From: JAAEEP01 sp035529155
GTDB taxonomy: Archaea; Thermoplasmatota; Thermoplasmata; Methanomassiliicoccales; JAAEEP01
Length of the DNA: 11,611 nucleotides
Reading direction: 5' to 3'
NCBI GenBank assembly: GCA_035529155.1
Contig: DATKXF010000067.1
Location: 1 to 11,611 of the forward strand
Position 1 is the stretch's first letter. Each line of letters begins with the position of its first letter. The position numbers and the translations under genes are program-made. Below are positions 1 to 6,547 of this stretch, in pieces. Under the pieces are notes generated by a model that saw nothing but the letters and a program-made list of their open reading frames with translations, had not been told where the DNA came from and searched no databases.

Positions 1-189
1 CGTATCTTGAGGCCAGGAGGTCATCTTATTCTGGTAGATTTCCAGAAAAAAAACACACCGCGAGGCCCTCCTGTCCACGAGAGATTGTCTCCGGAGGATG
101 TTCTTTCCATATTTCACAAAATGCGTCAGAATGCAAGATGGGATGAGGAAGAGCACTATCAGCTGGATCTAGCCCTTGGATCGGACTGA
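1..189 (+). CDS. SAM-dependent methyltransferase, C-terminal fragment (5' end outside window)
   Basis: The frame is open from base 1 and stops with TGA at 187-189, giving about 62 residues. It begins RILRPGGHLILVDF, which matches the end of the class I methyltransferase fold: the L-(R/K)-PGG-x-L loop and strand found in UbiE/Methyltransf_11 proteins. A short C-terminal region follows (GPPVHERLSPEDVLSIFHKM, then an acidic HYQLDLAL end), as is usual in small archaeal methyltransferases. The SAM-binding glycine motif and the substrate-determining part lie upstream of the window, so the substrate cannot be named. The internal TTG at base 7 is not a credible start because the conserved motif begins before it. 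The gene converges on the sensor kinase with a single base between the stop codons. Confidence 0.7.
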   Translation, partial: RILRPGGHLILVDFQKKNTPRGPPVHERLSPEDVLSIFHKMRQNARWDEEEHYQLDLALGSD

Positions 190-190
190 T

Positions 191-2797
191 CTATTTAGAG
201 GATTCGCTTTCTGGTATAGGAAAACGCAGTTCGAAAATGGCTCCTCGGGGCATGTTGTCAGAAACGGAGATCTCACCCTGGTATCGCTCCATCATCTTCT
301 TCACCAAATAGAGACCAAGACCTGTTCCGCCACGGTCACCATGCTTGAATCCCTCTTCAAAGATCCTCTCCTTCAGATCATCAGGTATTCCTATGCCATC
401 ATCTACTATGCTGGTAATGCATGTGCCGTTCTCGTTCTTCACCTCAACCTCTATCTTGGTAGCTTCGCCGTGGATTATGGCGTTTCTCACTATGTTCTCC
501 AAAGCTGATTCCAGAGCATTGTCTGCCATTATCCTGCATTCACCCTTCACCGAGTGATCGATGGAATTGCGTTCCAGCACGCATTTCATAGCATCTCCAA
601 TGAGGCGTTCTTCCATCTTCTCCCCGCGTGAGATCAGATACTCGAACTCGCGCATGCGGTTGATGAGATTCGAACTCCTCTTGACTGCATCCAAGGCCTT
701 TCCCAGAAATTTATCCTCTCCATATATGGTGTAAAGCTCTATGGCACCACCTATTACAGACAGCTCATTCAGCATGTCGTGACGAAGGATGCCGTTCACC
801 AATCTCAAGACGTCGTTGAGCTGCTCAACGGATTGCTTTGCCCTCTCGTAATCAGTGATGTCCTTGGCCGTGCACACAACGTATTCGATATCCCCCTTCT
901 CATTCTTCACCGGGATCTTTGTGACCAGGGAGCACCGAAGCTCTCCTTTCGATGTCTTTATCCACTCTGACCTGGTCACGGTCTCTCCCCGAAAGGCCAA
1001 TCTGTTGCTCTCTATGCATAGCTCCGCATCATCTCTGTTTAGAACGTCCCTCAGCCTCTTCCCCTCGATCTCCTCCTTGGCAAGATCGATGAAATTCGCC
1101 CTGGCAGTGTTGGCACTGCCATAGGTCTCAGGGTCTGTGGCGAGCCAAACCTGGGTATCGATGTTGTCCAGCAGAGCGGCCTGCCCCTCCAGTGTCATTG
1201 CCAGTTTTTGCTCCATTGCCCTCATCTCGGTGACGTCGATCATGGAGACCACTCTGTCCTTTGTTCCATGGATCATCGACATCGAAACTAGGCATTGTCT
1301 GGAATCTCCATTCTTGCACTTCAGTGAAAGATCGAAATGTGATGGCACCGACTCTGGATCATATTCTTGATCAAAGTAGTAATCCATGATATTCTGTCTG
1401 TCCTCCTCATGGAGGAGCATGTTCAGGTCGATGATGTGCTTCAGTTCGTCCTTCAAGTAACCTGACAGACGTTCGAACTCTGAGTTGACCAGGACGTTGG
1501 AGTCCTCCCCAATCATGACCATTGCAGATCCAGTGTTCTCGAATATGGTCCTGTAGCGGGCCTCGCTTTCTCGAAGCGCTTCCTCCGTTTGTTTGCTCAG
1601 GGTGATATCTTGGGTGGTCTCGATCGCTCCAATTATTCGACCTTCACGATTCAAGAGGGGAGTCGCGGTGAGGTACAACCAAGTCCCATTTCCCAGATTT
1701 GGGAAGAATCCTTCCGCCTCCATGCTCCTCTCCAGCTTCATAGATCTGTGGAAACGACCGCTGTAGTACCTGTTGAAATCCTCTTCGCTCGCTTCCTCGA
1801 TGACCAGATCAGCCATCAGAGGCCTTTCTTCCGAATAGAAGCCCCTCCAGTGGTCGCGGGTTCCCAGAATATCCTCAGTGGCTATCCCAGTCAGTGCCTC
1901 CAGAGCCGGGTTCCAATGTGTCACTTGGTGATCCTGGTCGATTACGAAGGCGGGAATCAGGGTGCCTTGAATGATCTGGGCCAGCACATCCATGCTGGAT
2001 ATTAGGGCTTCCTCTGCTATCTTCCTCTTCGTAACGTCTCTTGCCACCCCCATCAATCCTTTGGGATTGCCCTCATGATCCCATAGTACAGTCACCCTGT
2101 TCTCAACCCAGCGGGTACTTCCTTCTTTATGTCGCATCTCCACGAGGAAATTTTCGCTGACATCTCCCTCCAGCTCCCACAGGCCTCTCTCAACAATCAT
2201 CTTCAATATCTGGCCTTCAACCATCTCCAGCGATTCCGGTGCTATCAGTCTCTCAAAGCTGAGGCCAGTTACTTCTTCTGGGGAATAACCCAGGATGTCC
2301 TTGACGGAAGGGCTGACATACTCCCAATCGAGGTTCATGTTCAGGTACCAGATATAGTCCCGTACATTGTCCGAGAGGATGCGGTACTTCTCCTCACTCT
2401 CTCTGAGCGCCAATTCCGCCCTGTGTTTCTTGACCATCTGCCGAATGCCATTGATAAGCTCCGCGAATTGCGCCCGATTGTCCAAACCTTTTTGAAGGTA
2501 GAAGTCCGCCCCGTTATTCAGAGCCTCTATGATAACCTCTTCGCGTCCCTTCCCGGTGAATAGGATGAAAGGAATCTTGTTGCCCGATTCCCTAAGTTTC
2601 TTTAGCAGTTCGATTCCATCCATTCCAGACATCTGGAAGTCACTAACCACCGCGTCAAACTGATTTATTTCAAGTTCGGCCAAGGCTTCTTCTGCTGAGC
2701 CAACGGCAATGCCTTGCATATCTCCCGCTCTGTCAATAAACTCAGTGCAGAGTTCTTGGAAGCAATGCTCATCGTCGACGCAGAGGACCCTTATCAT
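191..2797 (-). CDS. Sensor histidine kinase with N-terminal receiver and four PAS-like domains
   Basis: An 868-residue protein with no obvious membrane segment, so probably a cytoplasmic sensor of a phosphorelay. Residues 1-120 are a response-regulator receiver: acidic pair D8/D9, phospho-acceptor D53 in VVSDFQMSGMDG, T81 and K103. Four PAS-like regions follow at roughly 135-258, 268-400, 410-525 and 535-648; each ends in a D-(V/I)-T type junction (ARDVTKRK, TQDITLSK, MIDVTEM, AKDITDYE). The dimerisation helix carries the H box LRHDMLNELS, with phospho-acceptor H673. The ATPase domain shows the N box ALENIVRNAIIHGE, the G1 box VDDGIGIPDD (D799/D800) and the G2 box GGTGLGLYLV. The ATG at 2795-2797 is preceded by GGATGG about nine bases upstream. 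No separate response regulator lies beside it, so its output partner is unknown. The PAS ligands cannot be read from the sequence. Confidence 0.93.
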   Translation of the reverse strand: MIRVLCVDDEHCFQELCTEFIDRAGDMQGIAVGSAEEALAELEINQFDAVVSDFQMSGMDGIELLKKLRESGNKIPFILFTGKGREEVIIEALNNGADFYLQKGLDNRAQFAELINGIRQMVKKHRAELALRESEEKYRILSDNVRDYIWYLNMNLDWEYVSPSVKDILGYSPEEVTGLSFERLIAPESLEMVEGQILKMIVERGLWELEGDVSENFLVEMRHKEGSTRWVENRVTVLWDHEGNPKGLMGVARDVTKRKIAEEALISSMDVLAQIIQGTLIPAFVIDQDHQVTHWNPALEALTGIATEDILGTRDHWRGFYSEERPLMADLVIEEASEEDFNRYYSGRFHRSMKLERSMEAEGFFPNLGNGTWLYLTATPLLNREGRIIGAIETTQDITLSKQTEEALRESEARYRTIFENTGSAMVMIGEDSNVLVNSEFERLSGYLKDELKHIIDLNMLLHEEDRQNIMDYYFDQEYDPESVPSHFDLSLKCKNGDSRQCLVSMSMIHGTKDRVVSMIDVTEMRAMEQKLAMTLEGQAALLDNIDTQVWLATDPETYGSANTARANFIDLAKEEIEGKRLRDVLNRDDAELCIESNRLAFRGETVTRSEWIKTSKGELRCSLVTKIPVKNEKGDIEYVVCTAKDITDYERAKQSVEQLNDVLRLVNGILRHDMLNELSVIGGAIELYTIYGEDKFLGKALDAVKRSSNLINRMREFEYLISRGEKMEERLIGDAMKCVLERNSIDHSVKGECRIMADNALESALENIVRNAIIHGEATKIEVEVKNENGTCITSIVDDGIGIPDDLKERIFEEGFKHGDRGGTGLGLYLVKKMMERYQGEISVSDNMPRGAIFELRFPIPESESSK

Positions 2798-2852
2798 CTA
2801 TAAGTACCATCCGGATGAGAGTGATAATCGAATTTCCGTCAATGTTTGAAAT

Positions 2853-2864
2853 TCTTATTTATAG
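2853..2864 (-). promoter_or_regulatory. TATA-like box for the sensor kinase
   Basis: On the minus strand this reads CTATAAATAAG, a near-ideal archaeal TATA element. It lies about 60 bases before the kinase ATG, which predicts a start of transcription near 2830 and a leader of about 30 bases. The surrounding stretch 2798-2981 is A+T-rich and holds the divergent promoters of the kinase and the membrane protein; I see no gene in it. Confidence 0.5.
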
Positions 2865-2925
2865 ATAAATTTATCAGATGTTTTCGTCAAGATGGAATTG
2901 ATACGCTCCTCGTTCATGAACCAAG

Positions 2926-2943
2926 AAAATTATTATTAAACTC
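2926..2943 (+). promoter_or_regulatory. TATA-like region for the DUF6159-like membrane protein
   Basis: The stretch GAAAATTATTATTAAAC is A+T-rich and sits about 25-30 bases before a likely transcription start near 2958-2962. That leaves a short leader containing the Shine-Dalgarno sequence at 2968-2974. Confidence 0.4.
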
Positions 2944-2967
2944 GAACGAATTGTTTATTCGGGAACT

Positions 2968-2974
2968 GGAGGAG
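2968..2974 (+). promoter_or_regulatory. Shine-Dalgarno site deciding the TTG start at 2982
   Basis: GGAGGAG is a strong match to the 16S rRNA 3' end and lies seven bases before TTG 2982. It supports the non-ATG start of the membrane protein over later in-frame candidates. Confidence 0.65.
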
Positions 2975-2981
2975 TATAATC

Positions 2982-3869
2982 TTGACAGGGATAGATCCTG
3001 CTAGGTATGGGGATATAAGAGAGCAGGTGCCACGGGGATCAATCGAGCCCCTTGGTGGTGAAAGCAGCATCTCAAGGGGATGGACTCTTGTCCAAATCAG
3101 TATCGATGCCCTTCTAGAGAACAAGTCTCTGATCGCCCTTCCCCTGGCCTCCATAAGCATTCTGACTTTCATATCCGTCGTGTTCCTTGGAGGGTTCTAC
3201 CTATTTTCAGAGCCTATCGAGATAACTCCCGAGCTCATTCTGGTGCTGGCGTTAATGTACTTCATTTCCGCCATAGTCATGGTATTCTTCAACGTTGCCC
3301 TGATAGGTGCATCCATGCTCTGGTTTGAGGGAGGCAAGCCCACGCTACGGTACGCGATCGGTTTCGCCATGGAGAGGCTTTGGGTCATTATGCAATGGGC
3401 ATTACTGGTGTCCATCATCAACGTACTGCTGTCTATAATTCGAAGTCGTCATTCCGGCACGAGTGGAATCATCACCGCCGTCCCGGGAATAGCATGGTCG
3501 GTGATAACTTTCTTTGCCGTTCCCGTAGTGGCCTTCGAAAAGGCCCCTCCCATCACCGCCATCAGGAGGAGCGCCCAGATAATAAGGTCAACATGGAAGG
3601 AGGCAGCCATCTCGAGTTTTGGCATATTATACGTCTTCACCATACTCGCGATGATAATGCTATTCCCACTGGTCGTAGTCCTCATCTGGGCGGGTCTTGA
3701 GGCGGGGCTCGTCCTCCTCCTCATTTCGATAATATACTGGATCGTTCTCGGATCGATATACGGGGCGACCTGCGGCGTGCTTGGAACCGCACTCTATCGA
3801 TACGCTACCACGGGAGAGGTATCCCCAAAGATGCCTGAGACAATCATTAGGAATCCCTGGAAATGCTGA
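2982..3869 (+). CDS. DUF6159-like multi-pass membrane protein
   Basis: A 295-residue integral membrane protein with a hydrophilic N-terminus of about 45 residues and about six hydrophobic segments (roughly 50-74, 84-112, 132-154, 166-184, 214-234 and 238-262). The order of features resembles archaeal DUF6159 proteins: an entry helix with a WxLxxxSxxxLxxxKxLxxxPL-like pattern (here W34 to L54), then a cytoplasmic segment VVAFEKAPPITAIRRS followed by STWKE, which corresponds to the family's 'ED/EK...AI+RS...TW+E' signature. The function of that family is unknown and I infer none. The TTG start is supported by a strong upstream GGAGGAG. The gene is divergent from the sensor kinase and converges, with seven bases between stop codons, on the small helix-hairpin-helix protein. 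The family call comes from memory of the pattern, not from a search. Confidence 0.75.
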   Translation: MTGIDPARYGDIREQVPRGSIEPLGGESSISRGWTLVQISIDALLENKSLIALPLASISILTFISVVFLGGFYLFSEPIEITPELILVLALMYFISAIVMVFFNVALIGASMLWFEGGKPTLRYAIGFAMERLWVIMQWALLVSIINVLLSIIRSRHSGTSGIITAVPGIAWSVITFFAVPVVAFEKAPPITAIRRSAQIIRSTWKEAAISSFGILYVFTILAMIMLFPLVVVLIWAGLEAGLVLLLISIIYWIVLGSIYGATCGVLGTALYRYATTGEVSPKMPETIIRNPWKC

Positions 3870-3876
3870 TATGGAT

Positions 3877-4107
3877 TCATTCCCTCATGGACGCCGTTTT
3901 CACAGCGATCTTGAGCTGATTGAGCATGCAGGGCTCGGCGAAGAAATCGCTCCTGTTTCTCAACTGCTCGTACATGTCCTCCCCCTTTCTGTCCTTCAGA
4001 TCTTCCAGGGATTGGATTCCCAATAGATACAAGCCCTCAGCTGTCTTCTCACTCACACCAGGCATCTTGGAGAGCTCTTCAATGACGGCTTCTCGCTCCG
4101 AAAGCAT
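3877..4107 (-). CDS. Small helix-hairpin-helix protein, Cdd1 (pathogenicity locus)-like
   Basis: A 76-residue protein. Residues about 10-35 form a helix-hairpin-helix: LSKMPGVSEKTAEGLYLLGI, where the PGV-x-x-KTA hairpin is typical of non-specific DNA-backbone binding. It continues QSLEDLKDRKGEDMYEQL, then a single-Cys segment and an AVKTA end. This order (PGVGxKTAxxLxxLGI, then SxxDLK, then the 'lY..L' helix, then C-x-L-x-x-x-x-AV) is the pattern of the Cdd1 family. Despite the name, the biochemical role of that family is not established; DNA binding is inferred from the fold. The ATG at 4107 is preceded by AAGGATG, and an A+T-rich box (ATTAATAAG, 4149-4158) lies upstream. It therefore may have its own promoter rather than being co-transcribed with the 4Fe-4S protein 60 bases upstream. 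Confidence 0.8.
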   Translation of the reverse strand: MLSEREAVIEELSKMPGVSEKTAEGLYLLGIQSLEDLKDRKGEDMYEQLRNRSDFFAEPCMLNQLKIAVKTASMRE

Positions 4108-4148
4108 TCTACCACATCCTTAACATCCAGTAGATGATGCCAGCTCAT

Positions 4149-4158
4149 CTTATTAATC
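4149..4158 (-). promoter_or_regulatory. TATA-like box for the Cdd1-like gene
   Basis: Minus strand GATTAATAAG is centred about 46 bases before ATG 4107. This predicts a start of transcription near 4127 and a leader of about 20 bases that would include AAGGATG. Confidence 0.35.
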
Positions 4159-4167
4159 GTTGATGTC

Positions 4168-5112
4168 CTAATCGGAGGAAATATCGACCAGGGTTTCTAT
4201 TCTCTTGATGGAGGACTCCATGAAGCTCGGGTCGTCAATCATGAGTTCTATTGCGCTGCTTGGACAGACCTCGATGCACCGGCCGCATCCCTTGCAGTAG
4301 GATTCATTGATGGCGGCTTTGTTCCCTTTCACTTTTATGGCGTCCACATAGCAGACACCGGAACGCTCGCAACCGTCACACCCTGTACACTTCTCCTCAT
4401 CCACACGGATGGTGAGACCCGGCATCATCGTCACCATACCGCTTATCTCGGGGGAGAGCTCTGGTATCATCTTCCATAGGCAGCAGCAGGGACAGCAGCT
4501 GCAGAGAGATAGAAGGTCCTCCTTAGGACCAGTGTTCAGCCAGACACTATCGATCTTGTTCCTGCCAATGAGATGAACTAGACCGGCCTCTCTGCATCTC
4601 CGGAGGTGTTCCAGCGCCTCTTCTTGGGTCACCCTTCTTCCCAAGTTATCGTCGATCTTCAATACACCCCTTCCCAGGAAAAGGCATCCAAGTTCGATGG
4701 GGTAATCCTTGCAGTGGTTGGCATCCCTGCACATGCACCTGTTCATGAGGAAGATGTACTTCGAATTGCGGATGAAGTGCTCGACCACCTTGGAAGGGAG
4801 CACGGTGTCCACCGGTTCGACCATGACATTCACCTCGATGACCGTAAGTTCCCCGACCGCCCCCTTTATCACACTGTCCTTGGTAAGGACTATCATGTCA
4901 TCCTCCTCGAAGAAGATGTATTCCATTACTGGGCCAAGGATGGGCAGATTGGTCATTCTAGCCATGGAGAACCGCTTGTCGAAGACATTTTGATCAATTT
5001 TGTACTGAGCCTGGTTCTCACACCCATATGGGTGGAACAGCTCCTTGGATCTATTATGTTTTTTCGCTTTAGCTAGAATAGAGGGTATTCCATCTCGCAG
5101 CGATCGAATCAT
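4168..5112 (-). CDS. Cysteine-rich 4Fe-4S protein with two C-terminal ferredoxin-type clusters
   Basis: A 314-residue protein when started at ATG 5112. Three cysteine regions are visible. Residues 126-143 carry RCMCRDANHCKDYP and GCLFLG (C126, C128, C134, C143). Residues 204-211 are the dense knot CSCCPCCC. Residues 242-283 hold a ferredoxin-like pair: C242-x2-C245-x2-C248-x5-C254, then C273-x2-C276-x2-C279-x3-C283-P. The first ferredoxin motif is off-pattern, with five rather than three residues before its last Cys and no Pro after it. The layout, an N-terminal domain with CxCR...C...C followed by a CC-rich segment and a dicluster ferredoxin, resembles uncharacterised 4Fe-4S proteins of anaerobes. 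Electron transfer is a reasonable inference; the partner is unknown. The frame is open further upstream to TTG 5232, but that start lies inside tRNA-Pro, so ATG 5112 is preferred. The Shine-Dalgarno match there is weak (GGGAC). Confidence 0.85.
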   Translation of the reverse strand: MIRSLRDGIPSILAKAKKHNRSKELFHPYGCENQAQYKIDQNVFDKRFSMARMTNLPILGPVMEYIFFEEDDMIVLTKDSVIKGAVGELTVIEVNVMVEPVDTVLPSKVVEHFIRNSKYIFLMNRCMCRDANHCKDYPIELGCLFLGRGVLKIDDNLGRRVTQEEALEHLRRCREAGLVHLIGRNKIDSVWLNTGPKEDLLSLCSCCPCCCLWKMIPELSPEISGMVTMMPGLTIRVDEEKCTGCDGCERSGVCYVDAIKVKGNKAAINESYCKGCGRCIEVCPSSAIELMIDDPSFMESSIKRIETLVDISSD

Positions 5113-5192
5113 GTGACAAATGTCCCAGGGAGAATCACCAACAAGATATGTTGAGACTGCATAGAACGAGTGGATAATTAGAGAAGTCGTGG

Positions 5193-5267
5193 TGGGGCCG
5201 TCCGAATTTGAATCGGAGTCTCGGGCTCCCAAAGCCCGAAGGATGGACCAAGCTACCCTACGGCCCC
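5193..5267 (-). tRNA. tRNA-Pro (anticodon UGG)
   Basis: Read on the minus strand, the 75 bases fold as a complete cloverleaf. Acceptor GGGGCCG (5261-5267) pairs fully with CGGCCCC (5194-5200). T8, A14, GG18-19 and A21 are present in the D arm. Anticodon stem CGGGC/GCCCG encloses loop TTTGGGA, giving anticodon TGG for proline. The T arm is TCCGA/TCGGA with loop TTCAAAT. The discriminator is A (5193), and CCA follows directly in the genome (5190-5192). No intron is present. The gene points toward the 4Fe-4S protein, whose start is about 77 bases downstream. Confidence 0.97.
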
Positions 5268-5293
5268 TTTTTCTCTCGTATGGGCATTAGGTG

Positions 5294-5304
5294 CATAAAC
5301 CTTA
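5294..5304 (-). promoter_or_regulatory. TATA-like box for tRNA-Pro
   Basis: Minus strand AAGGTTTATGC lies about 30 bases upstream of the mature tRNA 5' end, the expected spacing for an archaeal promoter with a very short leader. Just upstream at 5311-5320 is the perfect 10-base palindrome TCACTAGTGA. The rest of 5268-5394 holds only this promoter and that of the divergent lipoprotein gene. Confidence 0.45.
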
Positions 5305-5360
5305 CTCCTTTCACTAGTGATCTATTCCGTTTCATTATTAGAATCCACTAGTTGAGAGAA

Positions 5361-5373
5361 AAACTTTTTACTT
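5361..5373 (+). promoter_or_regulatory. BRE/TATA-like element for the lipoprotein; leaderless start predicted
   Basis: GAGAAAAACTTTTTACTTAG around this position gives an A-rich BRE-like part followed by CTTTTTACT. Its centre is about 27 bases before GTG 5395, so transcription should begin at or next to the start codon. There is no Shine-Dalgarno sequence, as expected for a leaderless message. Confidence 0.5.
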
Positions 5374-5394
5374 AGCCCCTTCCCTTCCATTTTC

Positions 5395-6540
5395 GTGACA
5401 AAGAAGACCATCCTGGCAGTTCTAGCGACTACCATGATGATCGCCGTGATATTCACTGGCTGCCTTGGCTCCAGTTCTGGAGAGGGCTGGACCCAAGACG
5501 ACCTGTTGACACCGGACTTCCAGATAGAGGACAACCCATCACCCGTTCTTCCAACTCCTTTGTCCTCGATCACCTTCCCCTACTCGTACAGGCTAGTTTG
5601 GACCATAACTGAGGTCTACGAGTTATACGGTGGCATATCGAACATCTCTCTGGAGAACACTGGGACGAATACCATCTACGTCTATCGATTCGGTGTGAAC
5701 TGGGTCAACAGCACGATTAATTCTACCAGAGATACAAGTGTTTTCATCCAGTCAGGAGAGACACAAGATCTTGGTATGATTTTCTTCAGATCCCCAACTG
5801 GAGACTCCGGTCTTTATGAGATCCACATCTGGCTTTGCGTCTCTAATGCAGGAGAGACTAAGTGGCATGATTATGGCAGGAAGGTTGGAACGACCCGGTC
5901 ATGTGACCTCGTTCCACGTCTCACTGAGGAGAACAACTGCACCGTGGAAAAGAACCCTACGAACTACTTTGACAAGGTCAACGAGAAGGTCGTCTATGGC
6001 GCAGTGGAGGCGGTCACCTCAGAGATCCGGGCCGAATACGCTTTGAATCACAGTATCAACCAGATCGTCGGAGCCTTTGAATGGGTGAGAGATAACATCG
6101 AATACGTCGCTGACCAAGGAACTGATTACTGGCAATCCGCGGGCGAGACCCTTGATAAGGGCACGGGGGACTGCGAGGATCAGGCGATACTGATAACATC
6201 AATATTCGGCGCACTGGGATTGAACGGTAGGGTCAATATCATAGAATATCACGCATTCGCAACGGTTTTTGTTTCTGATTCTCTCTCCGGTCTCGCTGAT
6301 GTGGAAGAAGTCATCAGATCCATGTACTGGACCGACCTTCCCATATGCTATCTCCACGATGATATGGGATATTGGCTTGTCACTGACACGACAGGATTCT
6401 TCTACACAGGAGGTCTGCCGGCCAAATCATGTCCAATGGAGGGATCGACCCTCGATGCCTGGACATTCGAGAATACCAGTTATCTCGTAATGGTAGACGC
6501 CACAGGCCAGACGGGGGGATTTGATATCTGGCCTTTCTGA
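5395..6540 (+). CDS. Secreted lipoprotein with transglutaminase-like cysteine-peptidase domain
   Basis: A 381-residue protein. It begins with a lysine-rich N-terminus and a hydrophobic stretch ending in a lipobox-like VIFTGC; C23 is the likely lipid-attached residue, followed by a Ser/Gly linker, so it should be anchored outside the membrane. Residues about 60-175 look beta-rich (alternating hydrophobics, NISLENTGTNTIYVYRFGVN) and may form an Ig-like or similar sandwich domain. Residues about 200-340 carry the transglutaminase-like core: the helix FEWVRDNIEYV, then GTGDCEDQA with catalytic C260, EYHAFATVFV with H286, and YWLVTDTTG with D331. This is the standard Cys-His-Asp order of the superfamily, whose prokaryotic members are mostly proteases or amidases. 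Substrate unknown. GTG 5395 is chosen because it gives the full signal peptide and fits the promoter spacing. The gene converges on the epimerase with seven bases between stops. Confidence 0.88.
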   Translation: MTKKTILAVLATTMMIAVIFTGCLGSSSGEGWTQDDLLTPDFQIEDNPSPVLPTPLSSITFPYSYRLVWTITEVYELYGGISNISLENTGTNTIYVYRFGVNWVNSTINSTRDTSVFIQSGETQDLGMIFFRSPTGDSGLYEIHIWLCVSNAGETKWHDYGRKVGTTRSCDLVPRLTEENNCTVEKNPTNYFDKVNEKVVYGAVEAVTSEIRAEYALNHSINQIVGAFEWVRDNIEYVADQGTDYWQSAGETLDKGTGDCEDQAILITSIFGALGLNGRVNIIEYHAFATVFVSDSLSGLADVEEVIRSMYWTDLPICYLHDDMGYWLVTDTTGFFYTGGLPAKSCPMEGSTLDAWTFENTSYLVMVDATGQTGGFDIWPF

Positions 6541-6547
6541 TCGGCCT

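Noticed and set aside
1589..2563. Long plus-strand reading frames (1589-2005 and 2129-2563) inside the sensor kinase
   Set aside because: They are antisense to clear PAS-like regions, have no recognisable motifs or promoter, and their composition matches mirrored kinase codons.
4606..5076. 156-codon plus-strand frame opposite the 4Fe-4S protein
   Set aside because: Antisense to conserved cysteine motifs and without recognisable features of its own.
5113..5232. In-frame extension of the 4Fe-4S protein to a TTG at 5232
   Set aside because: The added 40 codons start inside the tRNA-Pro anticodon loop and read through its 3' half; the translation is low-complexity and unlike the rest of the protein.
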